This document shows, one piece after another, positions 46,630 to 53,946 of a DNA stretch of 53,946 nucleotides (position 1 is the first letter of the stretch; each line of letters starts with the position of its first letter). The notes under the pieces were generated by a model that had not been told where the DNA came from, ran no database searches, and saw only the letters and a program-made list of their open reading frames with translations. The DNA comes from Nocardia amamiensis NBRC 102102 (lineage in GTDB: Bacteria > Actinomycetota > Actinomycetes > Mycobacteriales > Mycobacteriaceae): contig NZ_BDBA01000069.1 of the NCBI RefSeq assembly GCF_001612745.1, forward strand, positions 1 through 53,946. The letters run 5' to 3'. A program made the position numbers and the translations under genes.

Positions 46630-47316
46630 TCAGGAAAGCAACTGTCCCCGGGTGAACGAGAGTGCGGTGTTCACCGCGGCGCTCCCATTCGAGGTCGGCT
46701 CGGCGGCCGGAAGGCCGGGCTCGTCGACGATCGTGGCGTAGTCGCCCGGTCCGTCCGGATCCGAGTGCAGCCACACGAAACCGACATCGGCGAGGTCGAT
46801 CGTGCGGGGCAGCGCCGCGGCCACCGCGTGGTCGATCTCGGCGAGCAGCACCCGCGCGGGCGCGGCGCGCAGGGTGGGCCAGGAGGCGGCGAAACCGGGG
46901 TGCAGCGGACGGGAATCGACATCGTGTTCGGGGACCCAGGCCAGCTCGGTGCTCTCCCGGTTGCCAATGGTCGGGAGGGTCATAACCGCGTCGGCGACCA
47001 CCGTGGTGTAGGTCCAGCCACTCAGCGCGGAGGCGGTCACGCGCGCGCCGCGCACCCGGACCTCGGCGGGATCGATGCCCGCCTCCTCCCATGCCTCGCG
47101 GACCGCCGCGTGCTCGGGCGTCTCGTGACTGTCACGGGCGCCGCCGGGCAATGCCCAGGTCCCGCCCTGGTGGCTCCACGGTGCGCGATGTTGCAGCAGT
47201 ACCGCCGAACCGCCGTCGGCGAGCGGAGCGCGCAGCAGCAGTCCGGCGGCGCCGAAGCGGCCCCAGTGCCGCAATCCGTCCGGGCCGCGCGACCAACCGT
47301 CGCCGTCACCACGCAT
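46630..47316 (-). CDS. mutT3: NUDIX hydrolase, MutT3-like
   Basis: A 228-residue Nudix enzyme. The catalytic Nudix box GGARDSHETPEHAAVREAWEEAG (residues about 58-80, kept complete in the protein) binds metal for hydrolysis of a nucleotide diphosphate, possibly an oxidised (d)GTP. The N-terminus HWGRFGAAGLLLRAP and the tail match mycobacterial MutT3, whose gene lies beside thiE in M. tuberculosis. ATG 47316. Confidence 0.92.
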   Translation of the reverse strand: MRGDGDGWSRGPDGLRHWGRFGAAGLLLRAPLADGGSAVLLQHRAPWSHQGGTWALPGGARDSHETPEHAAVREAWEEAGIDPAEVRVRGARVTASALSGWTYTTVVADAVMTLPTIGNRESTELAWVPEHDVDSRPLHPGFAASWPTLRAAPARVLLAEIDHAVAAALPRTIDLADVGFVWLHSDPDGPGDYATIVDEPGLPAAEPTSNGSAAVNTALSFTRGQLLS

Positions 47317-47503
47317 CTCGTACCATCCTCATCCAGCTACGACTGTGCTCCCCCACCCGCCCTTTGCTCCCAACCGGGGGTGTTTCACACGCCGCAGCGT
47401 TCGTACGACCACAATAAACTCCGCACCGATACGCGCGGAGTGATCGAATATGCGGTCCGGCCGTGAGAAATCCGCGCACGCGGCCCAGACTGGGGAGGTG
47501 GAC

Positions 47504-48880
47504 ATGGCTAGCTCCGAGCCGACGACGGCCGAACTCACGCCGCCGTCCGCGCCCGCCGGCCGGGAGAATCCCGGTGGGCTGAGCGTCGCTGTGGTACGCG
47601 AACGTCTCGACCTGGCCAATCTACGTTCGTTCGCCAATTCCTCCCCGGGGCGGCTGATCGCGCTCGGGCTGCTGCTCATCGGCCTGTGCCTGGCCGCGGG
47701 CTCGATGACCGCCGCGACGGTCAGCGAACGGCAGCAGAGCCTGGACGTGCTGCTCTACGACACCGAGCCGGACGCGCACTCCGCGCACCGGCTGTACACC
47801 TCGCTCTCGATCGCCGACGCCGCCGCGAGCACCGCCTTCATCTCGGGTGGACTGGAGCCGCAGGAGGTGCGCGATCGCTACACCCAGGCCATGGGCGAGG
47901 CGGCCGCGGAATTGGTGACCCAATCCGACCGCGCCGTCGGAGCGCACGCGACGGCCGATTCGGATTCCCGGCTGCGCTCCGGCATCGTCACCGGCCTGCC
48001 GGTGTACTCGGGCCTTGTCGAGACCGCACGGACGAACAATCGCATCGGGTACCCGGTCGGCGCCGCGTACCTGAGCGAGGCGTCCAACCAGATGCAGACA
48101 ACGCTGCTACCCATGGCCGAGGAACTGCAGAATCACCGCTCCGCCGCGGTGAGCGCCGCGCAGCGCAATCACGTGCGCCCACCCTGGTCCGCCATCGGCC
48201 TGCTGATCCTCACGCTGGGGGTGCTGTTCTGGGTGCAGCGGGATCTGGCGCGGCGCTGGCGCCGGGTGCTCAATCCGGGTCTCCTGCTCGCCTCGGCGGC
48301 GATGCTGATCCTGCTGACGTGGACGGTGCTCGCGGGCTCGGTGTCGGCGGCGTCGATGATCAGCGCCCGCGACCACGGCGCGGTACCGGCGTCGCGGCTG
48401 ACCGAGAGCCGGATCCTGACCCAGCAGGCGCGCGCCGCGGAGACATTGAAGCTGGTGCGCAGGGACGCGACCGGCGACTACGACCGCACATACGACGTGA
48501 ATATCGAGCGCTTGGCCGACCTGCTCGGCAAATACCCCGGCTCCGCGCCCGCCACCGACGACGTGCGCAATGCCGTGCCCGCGCTGGAGCGTTGGCGGTT
48601 AGCCCATCAGCGTATGAATGATGCGCTGGCCAAGGGCGATTTCAACGGCGCGGCCGCGGTGACGATCGGCCCCGGCTCCGCAGACGCCACGGCGCAAGTG
48701 GACGCCCTGGACAGCGCGCTGGAGCAGGGCATCGCCGAGACACGGGACAACCTGCGCGACGAGATCTCCCAGGCGGCCCGCGTACTGGACTTCCTAGGAG
48801 CAGGAGCGATGGTGCTCGGCATTCTGGCGGCAGGCTATGTCGCACTCGGCATATGGCCCCGGCTTCGGGAGTACCGATGA
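47504..48880 (+). CDS. glnX: membrane protein GlnX of the PknG signalling operon
   Basis: A 458-residue membrane sensor. A first membrane segment (about 45-68, LIALGLLLIGLCLAAGSMTAA), a long helical outer domain (about 70-225), then membrane helices near 230-300 with a second outer domain and a last helix near 435-455. It resembles four-helix-bundle chemosensors. In mycobacteria GlnX and GlnH pass the Asp/Glu signal to PknG. ATG 47504 follows GGGAGGTGG. It overlaps glnH by ATGA. Confidence 0.9.
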   Translation: MASSEPTTAELTPPSAPAGRENPGGLSVAVVRERLDLANLRSFANSSPGRLIALGLLLIGLCLAAGSMTAATVSERQQSLDVLLYDTEPDAHSAHRLYTSLSIADAAASTAFISGGLEPQEVRDRYTQAMGEAAAELVTQSDRAVGAHATADSDSRLRSGIVTGLPVYSGLVETARTNNRIGYPVGAAYLSEASNQMQTTLLPMAEELQNHRSAAVSAAQRNHVRPPWSAIGLLILTLGVLFWVQRDLARRWRRVLNPGLLLASAAMLILLTWTVLAGSVSAASMISARDHGAVPASRLTESRILTQQARAAETLKLVRRDATGDYDRTYDVNIERLADLLGKYPGSAPATDDVRNAVPALERWRLAHQRMNDALAKGDFNGAAAVTIGPGSADATAQVDALDSALEQGIAETRDNLRDEISQAARVLDFLGAGAMVLGILAAGYVALGIWPRLREYR

Positions 48881-49857
48881 GATCCCCGCGCGGCATTCTG
48901 CTTGTCGTCCTCGTCGTGGTGGCTCTGGCGAGCGGCTGTGCGAGCGAGTCCAGCGCCCCGCTGGCGGCCAAGACGCCCAAGTACACCGATGCACCGCTGC
49001 CCGCCAATGCCACGGTACTGACGGATTCGCCGGTCCCGCCGGCGCCCGGCGCACCGCGCTGCGGAGATCCGACCGCGAGTCTGCGACCCACCGGGGCGGG
49101 CGCCGCCGCGCGCGGACCCGTTATCGACGCGATCCGGGCGCGGGGCAGGCTGCTGGTGGGGCTGGATACCGGCAGCAACCTGTTCAGCTACCGCGACCCG
49201 GTCTCCGGCTCCGTCGTCGGTTTCGACGCCGACATCGCCAGGGAGGTCGCCCGTGACCTGCTCGGCAGCCCGGACCTGATCGAATTCCGCAGCCTCGGCT
49301 CGGCCGAGCGCGAGACCGCGTTGCAGAACCACACTGTCGACTTGGTCGCCAAGACCATGACGATCAACTGCGAACGGCGCGAGAAAGTCGACTTCTCCAC
49401 CGTCTACCTGCAGGCCTATCAGCGCGTGCTGGCGATGAAGAACTCCGGTATCCGCGGCATCGCCGATCTGGCGGGCAAGCGGGTGTGCATCGTATCCGGC
49501 ACCACCTCGCTGGACCACATGCGCCGGTACCAGCCCGCCGCGGCCATCCTCACCGTCCCCACCTGGGCCGATTGTCTGGTCGTCCTCCAGCAGCGCCAAG
49601 TCGACGCGGTCAGCACCGACGACGCCGTCCTGGCCGGTCTCGCCGAGCAGGACCCCTACACCGAATTGGTCGGCGGCAGCATCGCCGAGGAGCCGTACGG
49701 TATCGGCATCCCCAAGGGCCACGAGGATCTCGTCCGCTTCGTCAACGGCACGCTGGATCGCATCCGCGGCGACGGCACCTGGACGCGGCTTTATCAGCAA
49801 TATCTGACCGCGCTCGGCCCGGTTCCCGCTCCACCCGCTCCCAGGTATCAGGACTGA
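48877..49857 (+). CDS. glnH: amino-acid-binding lipoprotein GlnH
   Basis: A 326-residue periplasmic-binding-type lipoprotein. Signal peptide with lipobox LASGC (Cys near 21). The ligand domain starts near residue 80: RGRLLVGLDTGSNLFSYRDP, VVGFDADIAREVARDLLG, VDLVAKTMTINCERREKVDFS and VSGTTSLDHMRRYQP. It binds acidic amino acids outside the membrane and, with GlnX, regulates PknG. The start overlaps the glnX stop; pknG follows after 6 bases. Confidence 0.94.
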   Translation: MRSPRGILLVVLVVVALASGCASESSAPLAAKTPKYTDAPLPANATVLTDSPVPPAPGAPRCGDPTASLRPTGAGAAARGPVIDAIRARGRLLVGLDTGSNLFSYRDPVSGSVVGFDADIAREVARDLLGSPDLIEFRSLGSAERETALQNHTVDLVAKTMTINCERREKVDFSTVYLQAYQRVLAMKNSGIRGIADLAGKRVCIVSGTTSLDHMRRYQPAAAILTVPTWADCLVVLQQRQVDAVSTDDAVLAGLAEQDPYTELVGGSIAEEPYGIGIPKGHEDLVRFVNGTLDRIRGDGTWTRLYQQYLTALGPVPAPPAPRYQD

Positions 49858-52608
<2,751 letters not shown>

Positions 52609-52693
52609 CAGGTCGATCGGCGGTCGGCCAGGCACGGCAGGCAGCACCATGGCCGATGCGATTCGCCTGATCCGCCGACGCGGTCGCCCTGGC

Positions 52694-52709
52694 GGGCTGC
52701 GGACAGCCC
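52694..52709 (-). terminator. small hairpin terminator after ackA
   Basis: GGGCTG / CAGCCC with a four-base loop, 9 bases past the ackA stop and between the convergent pknG and ackA genes. Confidence 0.4.
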
Positions 52710-52718
52710 AACACGACA

Positions 52719-53942
52719 TCAGGGCTGACCGAGCTCGAGGTCGGCGACCACCTTCCGCGCGGCACGCGCGATCGCCAACTCCTCGTTCGTGGGCACCACC
52801 AGCACCGCGACCGGCGCATCGGGTGGCGAAATGCGCCGGGCGGAGCGGTCTTTCGCCATGTTGGCGGCTGGGTCCACTTCGATGCCGAACCCGACGAGAT
52901 CAGCGAGGGCGTCGGCACGCACCTGCGGGCTGTTCTCGCCGACACCGGCGGTGAAGGTGATCGCGTCCACGCCGCCGAGCTCGATCAGGTACGCCCCGAG
53001 GTAGCGCCGCAACCGGTGGATGTACACGTCGTAGGCGAGCCGGGCGGCCTGGTCCCCGCTCTCGATGAGGCGCTGCAACTCGCGGAAATCGTTCACGCCG
53101 GACAGTCCCTTGATCCCGGAATCCCGGTTGAGCAGGGCGTCGACCTGGTCGATGTCCATATGCGCCGACCGCACCAGGTGCGGCACGATGCCAGGATCGA
53201 GATCACCCGACCTGGTGCCCATCACCAGCCCCTCCAGCGGGGTGAGGCCCATCGTGGTGTCGATCGGGCGCCCGCCACGCAAGGCGGAGGCCGACGCGCC
53301 GTTGCCCAGGTGGAAGATGATCTGATTCAACTCGGCGGGAGCACGCCCGAGCAGGTCGGCGACGCGGCCGGACACGTACTCGTGCGAGGTCCCGTGGAAG
53401 CCGTACTTCCGGATGCCATGGGCGGCGGCGATTTCGGCGTCGATCGCGTAGGTCTTCGCGGCGGCGGGGAGGCTGTGGAAGAACGCGGTATCGAACACGG
53501 CGACCTGCGGAACGCCCGGCAGTAATGCGCGTGCGCTCTCGATACCGGCAACATTGGCCGGATTGTGCAGCGGCGCGAGCACGGAAAGGTCGGAGATCGC
53601 GGCGACGACCGCGTCATCGATGAGGGTGGGCTGGTAGAACACCTCGCCGCCGTGCACCACCCGGTGACCGACCGCGCGCAACCCCTCCCCCACCAAATCG
53701 TGTCCCGTCGCGGAGAACGCGTCGAAAACCAAGCGCAGCCCCGCGGTGTGATCGGCGATCCGCCCGGGACGTTCGGTGCTCTGACCGTCGGCGCGATGCT
53801 CGATCCTCCCGTCGTCTTCACCGATCCGCTCCACGATTCCGGACGCGGCCACCACGCTCGACTCCGGATCGAGGAGTTGATATTTGATCGACGACGAGCC
53901 GGAGTTGATCACCAGCACCAAGTCCCCGGCCGCCTTGCTCAT
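52719..53942 (-). CDS. ackA: acetate kinase AckA
   Basis: A 407-residue enzyme that interconverts acetate + ATP and acetyl phosphate. The N-terminal [15 protein letters not shown] (residues about 9-23) and HRVVHGGE give substrate binding; [10 protein letters not shown] and [10 protein letters not shown], the Asn/Gly-rich [15 protein letters not shown] and TAGVGENSP complete the family signature. ATG 53942 lies at the window edge. By analogy with M. tuberculosis, pta should lie just upstream, outside the window. Confidence 0.97.
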   Translation of the reverse strand: MSKAAGDLVLVINSGSSSIKYQLLDPESSVVAASGIVERIGEDDGRIEHRADGQSTERPGRIADHTAGLRLVFDAFSATGHDLVGEGLRAVGHRVVHGGEVFYQPTLIDDAVVAAISDLSVLAPLHNPANVAGIESARALLPGVPQVAVFDTAFFHSLPAAAKTYAIDAEIAAAHGIRKYGFHGTSHEYVSGRVADLLGRAPAELNQIIFHLGNGASASALRGGRPIDTTMGLTPLEGLVMGTRSGDLDPGIVPHLVRSAHMDIDQVDALLNRDSGIKGLSGVNDFRELQRLIESGDQAARLAYDVYIHRLRRYLGAYLIELGGVDAITFTAGVGENSPQVRADALADLVGFGIEVDPAANMAKDRSARRISPPDAPVAVLVVPTNEELAIARAARKVVADLELGQP

Positions 53943-53946
53943 GCCT

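Noticed and set aside
52609..52718. Possible small gene between pknG and ackA
   Set aside because: The gap is about 110 bases with only a hairpin; openings there are continuations of antisense frames.

Overview
The window is a 53.9 kb piece of a high-GC actinomycete chromosome. It is most likely from Nocardia or a close relative in the Mycobacteriales. The reasons are a KasA/KasB-type ketosynthase, leaderless genes with TANNNT -10 boxes, GTG starts, many TetR regulators, and gene order shared with Mycobacterium tuberculosis from memory. That shared order is thiG-thiS-thiO | thiE - mutT3 - glnX-glnH-pknG - ackA at the right end, and a seven-gene echA7-fadE12-accA2-accD2-fadE13-atuA-like block in the middle. 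The species cannot be named from the sequence alone.

Left part (1-12.9 kb): a three-gene overlapping cassette (small acidic protein, DUF6879 protein, XRE/DUF5753 regulator) faces a 52-residue membrane protein. Then come thiC with a TPP riboswitch, a secreted lipase, a conserved hypothetical, a TetR, a divergent MarR/SgcJ-like pair with three phased direct repeats between them, a small secreted protein, and a leftward group of DksA-like zinc finger, CBS-BON, PucR and SPW-repeat membrane proteins.

Centre-left (12.3-27 kb): a TetR faces a KasA-like ketosynthase and thioesterase, followed by a broken inositol-monophosphatase remnant. A VOC protein, a TetR and an epoxide hydrolase follow; the last two share one 56-bp near-palindrome. 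Next are an NAD(P)-binding protein, a CobW-type metallochaperone under a Zur-like box that overlaps its leaderless promoter, thiD, a TetR, a GT2-GtrA fusion, a 47-codon bridging ORF, a GT39-type membrane glycosyltransferase, a Phd/VapC toxin-antitoxin pair and two small exported or membrane proteins.

Centre-right (27.8-43.6 kb): the atuA-fadE13-accD2-accA2-fadE12-echA7-tetR operon, probably for branched-chain or isoprenoid acyl-CoA breakdown, has a perfect 16-bp palindrome upstream. After it lie a small membrane protein, a class III cyclase, an ABC-2 exporter, a haloalkane-dehalogenase-like hydrolase, a double-HTH MerR divergent from a DUF6194 gene, and a regulator remnant.

Right end (43.6-53.9 kb): thiO-thiS-thiG, divergent thiE, mutT3, then glnX-glnH-pknG, the amino-acid-sensing arm of the PknG/GarA system, and ackA. 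The thiamine genes are split into three places (thiC, thiD, thiOSG/E) by accessory DNA.

The most unusual structure is a pair of composite repeat elements (37365-37577 and 46410-46629). Each is about five tandem 37-bp units plus a conserved hairpin module, each fills the whole gap between two convergent genes, and each begins directly at a TAG stop codon with the same 15 bases.
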